NCBI GenBank assembly: GCA_963707145.1
Contig: CAVPOQ010000007.1
Coordinates: 372,001 to 436,000 of the forward strand
Direction: 5' to 3'
Source: RPQJ01 sp963707145
Lineage (GTDB): Bacteria; Pseudomonadota; Gammaproteobacteria; Steroidobacterales; Steroidobacteraceae
Length of the DNA stretch: 64,000 nt
The notes under the pieces were generated by a model. That model saw only the letters and a list, made by a program, of their open reading frames with translations. It was not told where the DNA came from and did not search any database. Both the position numbers and the translations under genes were made by a program. Shown here piece after piece: positions 51,004 to 58,730 of this stretch. Position 1 is the first letter of the stretch. The number at the start of each line of letters is the position of its first letter.

Positions 51004-52359
51004 ATGAAGACGATGAACAAGATCCTCGCATCCTCGGTGGCAGCGATCCTGATCGGGATCGCGGCTCCGGCGTCGGCGAAACTGTCGGATGCCGAGATCG
51101 CACGCCTCGGCGCCGATCTGACGCCGGTCGGCGCGGAGAAGGCCGGCAACAAGGACGGCACGATCCCCGCGTGGACGGGCGGCCTGTGCGCGGCACCGTC
51201 TGGCTGGGCGGCCGCACAGGGCTACACGGACCCGTTCGCCAGCGACAAGGTGAAGTTCACCATTACCAAGGCGAACGCGGCCCAGTACAAGGCCAACCTC
51301 ACGCCCGGCACGCTGGCGATGCTCGACAAGTACCCCGAATTCAAGATGAACGTGTACGAGACGCGTCGCACCGCCTGCTACCCGCAGGAGGTCTTCGACG
51401 CCATCAAGGCGCAGGCGGGCAAGGTCGAGCTGCAGGGCTTCGGCATCTCCAACCGCGGCTCGTCCACCGTTCCGTTCCCGATCCCGAAGAGCGGCATGGA
51501 AGCGATCTGGAACCACACGATGCGCTACCTGGGAGGCGGCATCGACCGGAACTATCACAGCTTCCCGGTCCGAGCCAACGCCGACTTCTACAAGATCGGC
51601 GTGCACGAGTACCGCATCTTCAACCAGAACATGGACCCGCCGCAGGACAACCTGCTGCTCGGGTTCCTGTCGTATTTCACGGCCCCGGCGACCCTCGAGG
51701 GCACCGTGTTCCTGGTGCACGAGCCGGTGGATCAGGTGAAGCAGTCGCGCTCGGCGTGGATCTACAACGCCGGCCAGCGCCGCGTGCGTCGGGCGCCGGA
51801 CCTCGCCTACGACAACGTGAACGATGGCACGGAAGGCCTGCGCACCACGGATGATTTCGACGCGTTCAACGGCGCGCCGGACCGCTACGACTGGAAGATC
51901 GTCGGCAAGAAGGAAGTCTTCATCCCGTACAACTCGTACAAGCTTGCGTCCAAGAAGCTGAAGTACAAGGAAGACATCATTCGCAAGAACACCGCGAATG
52001 CCGACCTGCTGCGCTACGAGCTGCACCGCGTCTGGGAGATCGAGGCGAATCTCAAGGCCGGCAGCAAGCACGTCTATGCCAAGCGCGTCTTCTTCCTCGA
52101 CGAGGACACCTGGACGGTCGTGTACGCCGACGCGTACGACTCCCGTAAGCAGCTGTGGCGCGTCGGCATCCACCCGATGATCCAGTTCTACGACGCGAAG
52201 GTGCCGTGGTACCGGGCCAACATCTGGCACGATCTGTCGAACAGCAGCTACCTGTTGTCGCTGCTCGACAACGAGATCAAGCAGCCGTGGAAGTTCGGCG
52301 AGAAAGGCCAGTGGGGCGACTTCCAGCCAGACTCGCTGCGCCGCATCGGCACCAAGTAG
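51004..52359 (+). CDS. DUF1329 family exported protein
   Basis: The protein has 451 residues, with a signal peptide ending APASA. It has the family start LSDAEIARLGADLTPVGAEKAGNKDGTIPAW, the YPQEVFDAIKAQAGKVELQG block, PFPIPKSGMEAIWNH, WIYNAGQRRVRRAPDLAYD, and DRYDWKIVGKKEVFIPYN. DUF1329 has a LolA/LolB-like lipid-binding fold and is nearly always paired with a DUF1302 barrel and often an RND pump, as here. Role inferred: a periplasmic carrier of a lipid or hydrophobic molecule. It lies 23 bases after DUF1302. Confidence 0.92.
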   Translation: MKTMNKILASSVAAILIGIAAPASAKLSDAEIARLGADLTPVGAEKAGNKDGTIPAWTGGLCAAPSGWAAAQGYTDPFASDKVKFTITKANAAQYKANLTPGTLAMLDKYPEFKMNVYETRRTACYPQEVFDAIKAQAGKVELQGFGISNRGSSTVPFPIPKSGMEAIWNHTMRYLGGGIDRNYHSFPVRANADFYKIGVHEYRIFNQNMDPPQDNLLLGFLSYFTAPATLEGTVFLVHEPVDQVKQSRSAWIYNAGQRRVRRAPDLAYDNVNDGTEGLRTTDDFDAFNGAPDRYDWKIVGKKEVFIPYNSYKLASKKLKYKEDIIRKNTANADLLRYELHRVWEIEANLKAGSKHVYAKRVFFLDEDTWTVVYADAYDSRKQLWRVGIHPMIQFYDAKVPWYRANIWHDLSNSSYLLSLLDNEIKQPWKFGEKGQWGDFQPDSLRRIGTK

Positions 52360-52399
52360 GCATCGGTCGACTTTGACTCGATGCTGACATGACGGGCGC

Positions 52400-52463
52400 G
52401 TCGCCCCGGGCACTGGTCCCCGGGGCGACAGCGTCCGGAGCAGGGCGGGCACCGCAGCCCGCC
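52400..52463 (+). other. Two intercistronic hairpins between DUF1329 and YCF48 genes
   Basis: GTCGCCCCGGG (52400-52410) pairs perfectly with CCCGGGGCGAC (52419-52429), and GGCGGGC (52444-52450) with GCCCGCC (52457-52463). They fill the 126-base gap. They may stabilise transcript ends or tune the expression of downstream genes. No U-tract follows. Confidence 0.5.
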
Positions 52464-52485
52464 GGGAAGTCCGGGGAGACTCTCC

Positions 52486-53451
52486 ATGAAGAATTGGCTC
52501 AGGGCGGCCGCAATGGCGCTTACCGCCACGGTGGCGTTCGCGCCAGGTACGCACGCCGCCGATGGGCCGCGCGCGGGTACCGTCGTCGAGATCAGGCCCG
52601 ACAGGATCGTCCTGATGGACATCGCGAACGCCGGGAGCCGGCTGGTCGCGGTCGGCGACCGCGGCTTCGCGATGCTCTCCGACGACGGCGGCAAGTCGTG
52701 GCGGGCCGTGGGTACGCCGATCACACGCACGCTGACCGGCGTCGCGTTCAACGGCGACAAGCTCGGCATCGCCGTCGGTCACGGCGGCTCGGTCGCGCGC
52801 ACGGAGGACGGCGGTGCGACCTGGACCGCGGTCCCGCTCGAGGAGGCAATGGGCGAATCGTTGCTCGGGGTTGCCGCGCTCGGCGACAGCAGGTTCGCGG
52901 CCTACGGCGCCTTCGGCATGTACTTCGACACCTCGGACGGCGGCAAGACCTGGGCGCGCCGCGTGGTCATGTCCGAGGAGTTCGAAGCCCACATCTCGCA
53001 GGTGCTGCCGGTGAACGGCGTGCTCTGGATGGTGGGCGAGGCCGGCACGCTGGCGCGCTCCGACGACGCCGGCCAGACCTGGGTCGCCGTGCCATCGCCC
53101 TACACGGGATCGTTCTTCGGAATCCTGGTGGCGCGCGACGGAGGGCTGCTGCTCTACGGCATGCGCGGCAACGTGTTCCGTTCCGCGGATGCCGGCGCCA
53201 CCTGGCAGAAGATCGATCTGGGAACCACCACCTCGCTCAATGGTGGGCGCGTGCTGTCGGACGGACGCATCGTGCTCGTGGGCAATGCGGGGCTCGTCGT
53301 CGAAAGCGCGGACAACGGGCAGACGCTCACGCTGCAATGGTCCGAAGCCGGTCGCGGCTTCTCGGCCGTCGCGGAGGTTCCCGGCGGGATGGTCACCGTG
53401 GGCGAGGGCGGAGCCGCCGTCCTCGACCCGGCGACGCTGACCAGCAAGTAA
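52486..53451 (+). CDS. YCF48-like beta-propeller exported protein
   Basis: The protein has 321 residues, with a signal peptide ending GTHAA. Repeats of the type SDDGGKSWRAV, EDGGATWTAV, SDGGKTWARR, DDAGQTWVAV and ADAGATWQKI occur about every 40 residues, each with a preceding G-x-x-G strand; this is the YCF48/BNR propeller pattern (six or seven blades). YCF48 proteins are assembly or docking factors. In DUF1302-DUF1329-RND series such a gene commonly stands before the pump. A GGGGAG site precedes the ATG. Confidence 0.88.
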   Translation: MKNWLRAAAMALTATVAFAPGTHAADGPRAGTVVEIRPDRIVLMDIANAGSRLVAVGDRGFAMLSDDGGKSWRAVGTPITRTLTGVAFNGDKLGIAVGHGGSVARTEDGGATWTAVPLEEAMGESLLGVAALGDSRFAAYGAFGMYFDTSDGGKTWARRVVMSEEFEAHISQVLPVNGVLWMVGEAGTLARSDDAGQTWVAVPSPYTGSFFGILVARDGGLLLYGMRGNVFRSADAGATWQKIDLGTTTSLNGGRVLSDGRIVLVGNAGLVVESADNGQTLTLQWSEAGRGFSAVAEVPGGMVTVGEGGAAVLDPATLTSK

Positions 53452-53482
53452 GAACGCCCGGCCAACCCGAGTACACACAGCC

Positions 53483-55897
53483 ATGTCCAACGAATCGAAA
53501 GTCCTCGCGTCCGGCGACACCGAGATCGACAAGCAGGAGTTCCAGCACGACTGGATCGGCAAGGTCTCCTACTGGATCTTCCATCACCGGAAGATCCTGC
53601 TGATCCTGAACATCCTGATCACCATCGTGCTCGGCGTGATGGCGAGCCAGCTGCGCGTGCAGGCCGGGTTCACGAAGATGATCCCGCTCAATCACCCGTA
53701 CATGTCCACCTTCCTGGAGTATCAGCAGGACTTCGGCGGTGCGAACAAGGTGCTGGTCGTCCTCAAGAACGACAAAGGCAGCATCTTCGAGAAGAACTTC
53801 ATGGAGCAGATCCGTCAGGTGACGGAGGAGGTCTTCTACGTCAAGGGTGTCGAGCGCAGCTCGGTCACGTCGCTGTTCACGCCGAACGTCCGCTACAACG
53901 AAGTCGTCGAGGACGGCTTCCGCGGCGGCAACATCGTGTCGGCGGACTTCGCCGGTACCCCCGAACAGCTCACCCAGGTCCGCGAGAATCTGCTCAAGTC
54001 AGACTGGGTCGGGCGCATCGTCGCCAACGACCAGACGGCGGCGATGGTTGTGGCCACGCTGCAGGAGAACGATCCGGAGACCGGCCAGCGGCTCGACCTG
54101 CAGGAGGTTGCGAAGAAGCTCGAGGAGATCCGTGGCAAGTACGAGACGGGCGGCACCACGGTGCACATCATCGGCTTTGCCAAGGCGATGGGCGATATCG
54201 CCCAGGGCGCGGCCGGCGTGCTGGTGTTCTTCGGCGTGGCGTTCGTGATCACGGCGATCCTGCTCTACTGGTACTCGGGGTCGCTGATGCTGACCTCGCT
54301 CGCGCTGATCTGCGCAGTCGTGCCGGTCATCTGGCTGCTCGGCCTGCTGCCCGTGTTCGGGCTGGGCCTGGATCCGATGTCGATCCTGGTGCCGTTCCTG
54401 ATCTTCTCCATCGCGGTCTCGCACGCGGTGCAGATGACGAACGCCTGGAAGCTCGAAACGCTGCACGGCGCAGACGGTGTGACCGCCTCCACGCACGCGT
54501 TCCAGAAGCTCTTCATCCCGGGCGCCACCGCGCTGCTCGCCAACGCCTTCGGCTTCATGGTCATCGCGTTCGTCGACATCGAGATCGTGCGCGAACTCGC
54601 CTACACGGCCACGATCGGCGTGACCGTGATGATCATCACCAACAAGGTGCTGCTGCCGATCCTGATGTCGTACTACCGGTTCTCGCCCGAGGCGGCCAGC
54701 AAGCTCGCCGGCAAGGAGACCGCCGGCGACTGGCTGTGGGAGAAGCTCGGCCCGCTCGCCTCGCGCAAGACCGCATGGATCGCGATCCTGATCGGACTGG
54801 TGCTGCTCGCCTTCGGCATCTCGCAGGCCCGCCACCTGCACATCGGCGACCTCGGCAAGGGCGTTCCGGAGTTGAAGCCCGATGCGCGCTACAACCAGGA
54901 CGTCGAGATGATCACCAGCCACTTCGCGATCGGCGTGGACAACCTCCAGGTCATCGCCGAGGCGAAGCCGGCGGACGACGAGGACTCGCCCTGCGTCGAC
55001 CGCGCAGTCATGGAGAAGGTCGAGGACTTCGAGTTCCAGATGAGGCAGGTGGATGGCGTCGCGACAGTGCGCAGCCTCGCGGGCTTCGTGAAGAACATGA
55101 CCCAGATGTTCGCCGAGACGTTCTCGAAGTGGCGCATGCTGCCCGAGTCGCGGGCGCAGATCGCGCAGGGCGTGGGCTACGCGACGCGCCTCGGCACCGA
55201 GTTCATGGACTCGCGCTGCACGGCCATCCCGATCAACATCTACACGGTCGATCACCAGGCGACGACCATCGAGCACATCGTCGACAGGATCAAGGCGTTC
55301 AAGGAAGCGGGCGGCGACACCGACAAGGTCACGTTCCGCCTCGCGAGCGGCAACGTCGGCGTGATGGCGGCCACCAACGAGGCGGTGCACGCGGCCGACA
55401 AGTGGGTGAACCTGGCGCTGTTCATGTCGGTCGGCGTGCTGTGCCTGCTGACCTTCCGCTCGCTGCGCCTGACGCTGTGCGTGCTGCTGCCGCTGGCGCT
55501 GGTGACGGTGCTGTGCAACGCGCTGATGGCGATCCTCGGCATCGGCGTGAAGGTCAACACGCTGCCGGTGGTGGCGCTCGGCGTGGGCGTCGGCGTGGAC
55601 TACGGCATCTACCTGTTCGAGCGCATCAAGCACGGCATGCAGGAAGGCATGTCGCTCGTGGATTCCTACGTCGAGGCACTGAAGCAGCGCGGTACGGCGT
55701 CGCTGTTCACCGCGGTCACGATGACGGTCTCGGTGGGCACCTGGTACTTCTCGGCGCTCAAGTTCCAGGCGGACATGGGCATCCTGCTCGCCTTCATGTT
55801 CCTGGTGAACGTGTTCGGCGCGATCCTGCTGGCGCCGGCGCTGGCCGCCTACTTCATCAAGGACTCGCGCTTCGCGAAGGGTGCCGCCAAGGCCTGA
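53483..55897 (+). CDS. RND superfamily (MMPL) transporter permease
   Basis: The protein has 804 residues with 12 predicted helices in two halves and two large periplasmic loops. It has GFTKMIPLNHPYMSTFLEYQ, then helices with VLVFFGVAFVITAILLYWY and MSILVPFLIFSIAVSHAVQM, and in the second half VVALGVGVGVDYGIYLFERI. The latter GVGVGVDYG motif includes the proton-relay Asp of RND pumps. MMPL-type pumps move lipids across the envelope. Together with DUF1302, DUF1329 and YCF48 neighbours it suggests a trans-envelope export complex for a hydrophobic product. Confidence 0.93.
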   Translation: MSNESKVLASGDTEIDKQEFQHDWIGKVSYWIFHHRKILLILNILITIVLGVMASQLRVQAGFTKMIPLNHPYMSTFLEYQQDFGGANKVLVVLKNDKGSIFEKNFMEQIRQVTEEVFYVKGVERSSVTSLFTPNVRYNEVVEDGFRGGNIVSADFAGTPEQLTQVRENLLKSDWVGRIVANDQTAAMVVATLQENDPETGQRLDLQEVAKKLEEIRGKYETGGTTVHIIGFAKAMGDIAQGAAGVLVFFGVAFVITAILLYWYSGSLMLTSLALICAVVPVIWLLGLLPVFGLGLDPMSILVPFLIFSIAVSHAVQMTNAWKLETLHGADGVTASTHAFQKLFIPGATALLANAFGFMVIAFVDIEIVRELAYTATIGVTVMIITNKVLLPILMSYYRFSPEAASKLAGKETAGDWLWEKLGPLASRKTAWIAILIGLVLLAFGISQARHLHIGDLGKGVPELKPDARYNQDVEMITSHFAIGVDNLQVIAEAKPADDEDSPCVDRAVMEKVEDFEFQMRQVDGVATVRSLAGFVKNMTQMFAETFSKWRMLPESRAQIAQGVGYATRLGTEFMDSRCTAIPINIYTVDHQATTIEHIVDRIKAFKEAGGDTDKVTFRLASGNVGVMAATNEAVHAADKWVNLALFMSVGVLCLLTFRSLRLTLCVLLPLALVTVLCNALMAILGIGVKVNTLPVVALGVGVGVDYGIYLFERIKHGMQEGMSLVDSYVEALKQRGTASLFTAVTMTVSVGTWYFSALKFQADMGILLAFMFLVNVFGAILLAPALAAYFIKDSRFAKGAAKA

Positions 55898-55971
55898 GCG
55901 CGACGGGCGGCGGGGTCGGGGAGAGGGCGCGCAGCGCGCGCCCTCGGCCGGTCGCAGGGAGCGACCGCGGG

Positions 55972-56472
55972 CTACTTCTTCCGGGCGGCGGCCAGGCCCT
56001 CGAGCTGCTGGATGAACTCCTGCTCGTTGCGGCTGATGATCTGCCCACCGACGCCCAGTACGTCGCCCTCGCGCGCGGCCCGCGCGACGCGCGTCGCGGT
56101 GGAAAGCACGAATTCCGCGTAGTGCAGCAGGTCCTCGGGGCCGCCGTGGGCGTCCAGCGCGTCGAGCGCGTGGTGCAGCGACTCGATCGCTTTCTGCTGC
56201 AGGTTCGCGGGCGTGCGATGTTCCTCCTGCAGCGTGTAGAACCAGGCCCGGATTTCGTCCTGCGCCTGCATGATGTCCACGCTGCCGGCAATCTCGCGCA
56301 ACAGCGGGTGCGTGCTGTGCATGGCATCGACAATCGCCTGCATGCCTGCGGTGCGTTCCAGCATTTCGTCGAAGGCACTGCCACCCGACGACGAGACCGC
56401 GACGATCACATGGTGCGGCGTGTTGCGGATGGAGCGCCACTGGGCGACCGTGAGCTTGTCCCGTGTCAACAT
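55972..56472 (-). CDS. Hypothetical helical protein (166 residues)
   Basis: LTRDKLTVAQWRSIRNTPHHVIVAV begins the protein, followed by SSGGSAFDEMLERTAGMQAIVDAMHSTHPLLREIAG, an all-helical middle (QDEIRAWFYTL, TPANLQQKAIESLHHALDAL), and a late GPEDLLHYAEFVLSTATRVARAAREGDVLGVGGQIISRNEQEFIQQLE. The REGD-LG-GG end looks like a conserved signature, and I have a loose memory of similar bacterial proteins, but I cannot name a family. It is probably cytosolic. It is convergent with the RND gene and divergent from the flavin oxidoreductase gene. Confidence 0.7.
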   Translation of the reverse strand: MLTRDKLTVAQWRSIRNTPHHVIVAVSSSGGSAFDEMLERTAGMQAIVDAMHSTHPLLREIAGSVDIMQAQDEIRAWFYTLQEEHRTPANLQQKAIESLHHALDALDAHGGPEDLLHYAEFVLSTATRVARAAREGDVLGVGGQIISRNEQEFIQQLEGLAAARKK

Positions 56473-56546
56473 GCGATTTTCTCCCCCTCGGGCGTGATCG
56501 TTATTGCTCCGGGACCGAGGTCTCCCGCATGAGCATGGCTGTCGAT

Positions 56547-56580
56547 CATACTACCGACCCACTGGGTGGAGGGTAGTATG
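56547..56580. promoter_or_regulatory. Inverted repeat covering the ribosome-binding site and start of the flavin oxidoreductase gene
   Basis: CATACTACC (56547-56555) and GGTAGTATG (56572-56580) are perfect inverted arms; between them ACCCA-C-TGGGT forms a second, nested pair. The right arm ends in the start codon ATG at 56578, and GGAGG lies inside. It could be a repressor operator or an RNA stem that hides the ribosome-binding site. Confidence 0.5.
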
Positions 56581-57888
56581 AAGGACGTCCTGTCGCAGCC
56601 GCTCGACCTGCCGTGTGGCGCGAGGCTTCACAACCGGCTCGCCAAGGCGGCGATGACCGAAGGCGTTGCGGACGACCTGCTGCGCGCCACGCCCCGGCAC
56701 GAGACGCTCTACCGCCGCTGGAGCGAGGGCGGGGCGGGGCTGCTGCTGACCGGCAACGTGCAGGTGGACCGCACGGACCTCGAGCGACCGGGCAACGTCG
56801 CGCTCGACGTGACCGAGCCGCGCACGGTCTCTGCCGAGGCCCGCGAGCGGCTCGCACGCTGGGCGCGGGCCGGCACCGTCGCCGGCAACCACCTCTGGAT
56901 GCAGATCGCGCACGCCGGGCGACAGAGCCCGTGGTATGTCACGCGACGGCCGCTCGCGCCCTCGCCGGTGCGGCTCGAACTGCTCGGCAACTATGCGCAG
57001 CCGCGCGCCCTCACGGAGCCCGAGATCCTCGACCTGATCCGGCGCTTCGCGGCCGCCGCGACGATCGCCCGCGAGACCGGCTTCACCGGCGTGCAGGTGC
57101 ACGGCGCGCACGGCTACCTGATCAGTTCGTTCCTGTCCCCGGTGACCAACCGGCGCACGGACGCCTGGGGCGGGTCGCTCGAGAACCGCGCCCGTTTCCT
57201 GCTCGAGACGGTGCGCGCCGTGCGCCGGGCCGTGGGCCGGGATTTCCCGGTGGCGGTCAAGCTCAATTCCGACGACTTCCGCAAGGGCGGGTTCAGCCAC
57301 GAGGAATGCCTGCAGGTCGTCGCCTGGCTGAACGGCGAGTCCCTGGACCTGCTCGAGCTCTCCGGCGGCACCTACGAGCAGCCGCGCCTGATCGGTGCCG
57401 AGGGTCGCGCCGAGGACGCCGTGCCGGTGCGCCAGAGCACGCGGGCGCGCGAAGCGTATTTCCTCGACTACGCCACCGCGGTCCGCAAGGTGGCGCGCAT
57501 GCCGCTGATGGTGACCGGCGGTTTCCGGTCGCGGGTCGCGATGGAGGCCGCGCTCGACGGGGACTGCGACGTGATCGGCCTTGGCCGCCCGCTCTGCTGG
57601 CAACCGGACTTCCCGCGTCGCCTGCTGGCGCGCGAGGTGGATCGCGTCGAGCGCATCGAGGACCGCCTGAAGTTCGCGGAGCGCGGCTGGCGCTCGCCGA
57701 CGAGCGGCCTGCTCTCGCTGCGGATCCTGAACACCTTCGGGGCGCAGTCCTGGTACTACTGCCAGCTGTTCCGGCTCGCCGATGGCCGGCCCGCCGAACT
57801 CGATCGCGGCATGCTCGCCTCGCTCCTCGAGTACCTCCGCGACGAACTCGCCGCGGCGCGGCGCGTGCACCGCGCGTTCGGACGATAG
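56578..57888 (+). CDS. NADH:flavin oxidoreductase, old yellow enzyme family
   Basis: The protein has 436 residues. It has the FMN-barrel start LHNRLAKAAMTEGVAD, AHAGRQSPW (111-119), the catalytic region GVQVHGAHGYLISSFLSPVT (His175 and His178), NRRTDAWGGSLENRARFLLE, and the late phosphate-binding MVTGGFRS...GLGRPLC. It reduces activated alkenes with NAD(P)H. It lacks the second flavin/iron-sulfur half of 2,4-dienoyl-CoA reductase. The ATG at 56578 is chosen over a GTG at 56566 because GGAGGG is 5-6 bases upstream. It ends 10 bases before the convergent hydrolase stop. Confidence 0.91.
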   Translation: MKDVLSQPLDLPCGARLHNRLAKAAMTEGVADDLLRATPRHETLYRRWSEGGAGLLLTGNVQVDRTDLERPGNVALDVTEPRTVSAEARERLARWARAGTVAGNHLWMQIAHAGRQSPWYVTRRPLAPSPVRLELLGNYAQPRALTEPEILDLIRRFAAAATIARETGFTGVQVHGAHGYLISSFLSPVTNRRTDAWGGSLENRARFLLETVRAVRRAVGRDFPVAVKLNSDDFRKGGFSHEECLQVVAWLNGESLDLLELSGGTYEQPRLIGAEGRAEDAVPVRQSTRAREAYFLDYATAVRKVARMPLMVTGGFRSRVAMEAALDGDCDVIGLGRPLCWQPDFPRRLLAREVDRVERIEDRLKFAERGWRSPTSGLLSLRILNTFGAQSWYYCQLFRLADGRPAELDRGMLASLLEYLRDELAAARRVHRAFGR

Positions 57889-57898
57889 GACGACCGCG

Positions 57899-58720
57899 CT
57901 ATCTGCCGCGGAACCACTCGAGCGCGAGCCCGGTGATCTGTTCCGGGCGCTCCAGCGGCAGCCAGTGCCCGGCGCCCTCGATGCGCTGGTAGCGCCACGG
58001 AGCCGCCATGCGGCGCGCGGAGCGGGCCATCTGGTCCTCCGCGAGGCAGTGATCCTCACTGCTCCAGATGCCGAGCATCGGCACCTGGCACGCCGGCCAG
58101 GTGCGCGTCAGCACCGTGTGCAGGTTGGCGCGATACCAGTTGAGGCCGGCCGTCAGACGCCCCGGCCGCGAGACGTCGCGCACGCAGGACCCGGGGTCGG
58201 GATGCTGCCGCAGCCAGTGCCTGAGGCGCGCGTAGCCGTCCGCCTCGAGCCAGCGCTCGGCGAGCCCGGCGAACTGCCAGCCGAGCACGTACAGGCCCTT
58301 GCGCTTCTGCTCGAGGCCTGCGAGCGCGTACTCGCGCGGGTGTCCCACCGAGATCGCGACCGCCGAACGCAGCAGTTGCGGCCGGGCCATGGCGAGGGCC
58401 CAGGTGACGGCCGCGCCCCAGTCGTGGCCCATGACGTGCACGGGTTCGTCGACTGCGAGCGACCGGAGCACCCCCGACAGGTCTTCCACCAGCGTGTCGA
58501 TGCCGTAGTGTCGGCGGCCCACCGGCGCGTCGGACTCGCCAAAGCCGCGCTGGTCCAGTGCGATCACGCGGTGGCCCGCAGCCACGAGCCGCGGTGCCAC
58601 TTCGCGCCACAGCTGCAGCGAATCGGGGAATCCGTGCAGCAGCAGCACGGGCGGCCCGTCGCCGGTCACGGCGACGTTGAGCCCGACGTTGCCAACGCAG
58701 AGTCTGCGATGCTCCAGCAT
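57899..58720 (-). CDS. Alpha/beta hydrolase, epoxide hydrolase-like
   Basis: The protein has 273 residues. It has PPVLLLHGFPDSLQLWREVAP (oxyanion), ALDQRGFGESDAP, and the elbow VMGHDWGAAV with nucleophile Asp100, which marks epoxide hydrolases and haloalkane dehalogenases. The base is a late His in GAGHWLPLERPEQ. Cap-domain residues of either type cannot be proven by eye, but HGFPDS and the Asp elbow favour epoxide hydrolase. It lies just downstream of the TPR/oxygenase gene on the same strand (10 bases), so they may be co-transcribed. Confidence 0.88.
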   Translation of the reverse strand: MLEHRRLCVGNVGLNVAVTGDGPPVLLLHGFPDSLQLWREVAPRLVAAGHRVIALDQRGFGESDAPVGRRHYGIDTLVEDLSGVLRSLAVDEPVHVMGHDWGAAVTWALAMARPQLLRSAVAISVGHPREYALAGLEQKRKGLYVLGWQFAGLAERWLEADGYARLRHWLRQHPDPGSCVRDVSRPGRLTAGLNWYRANLHTVLTRTWPACQVPMLGIWSSEDHCLAEDQMARSARRMAAPWRYQRIEGAGHWLPLERPEQITGLALEWFRGR

Positions 58721-58730
58721 GGGTCGCGAC

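Noticed and set aside
50965..53562. Minus-strand open frame opposite DUF1329 and YCF48
   Set aside because: Composition is low complexity (His/Arg/Val), and the plus-strand genes are clear family members.
53999..56440. Minus-strand open frame of about 800 codons opposite the RND gene
   Set aside because: It lies antisense to a well-conserved permease and shows no membrane helices or domain of its own. Only the part at 55972-56472, in another frame, is a real gene.
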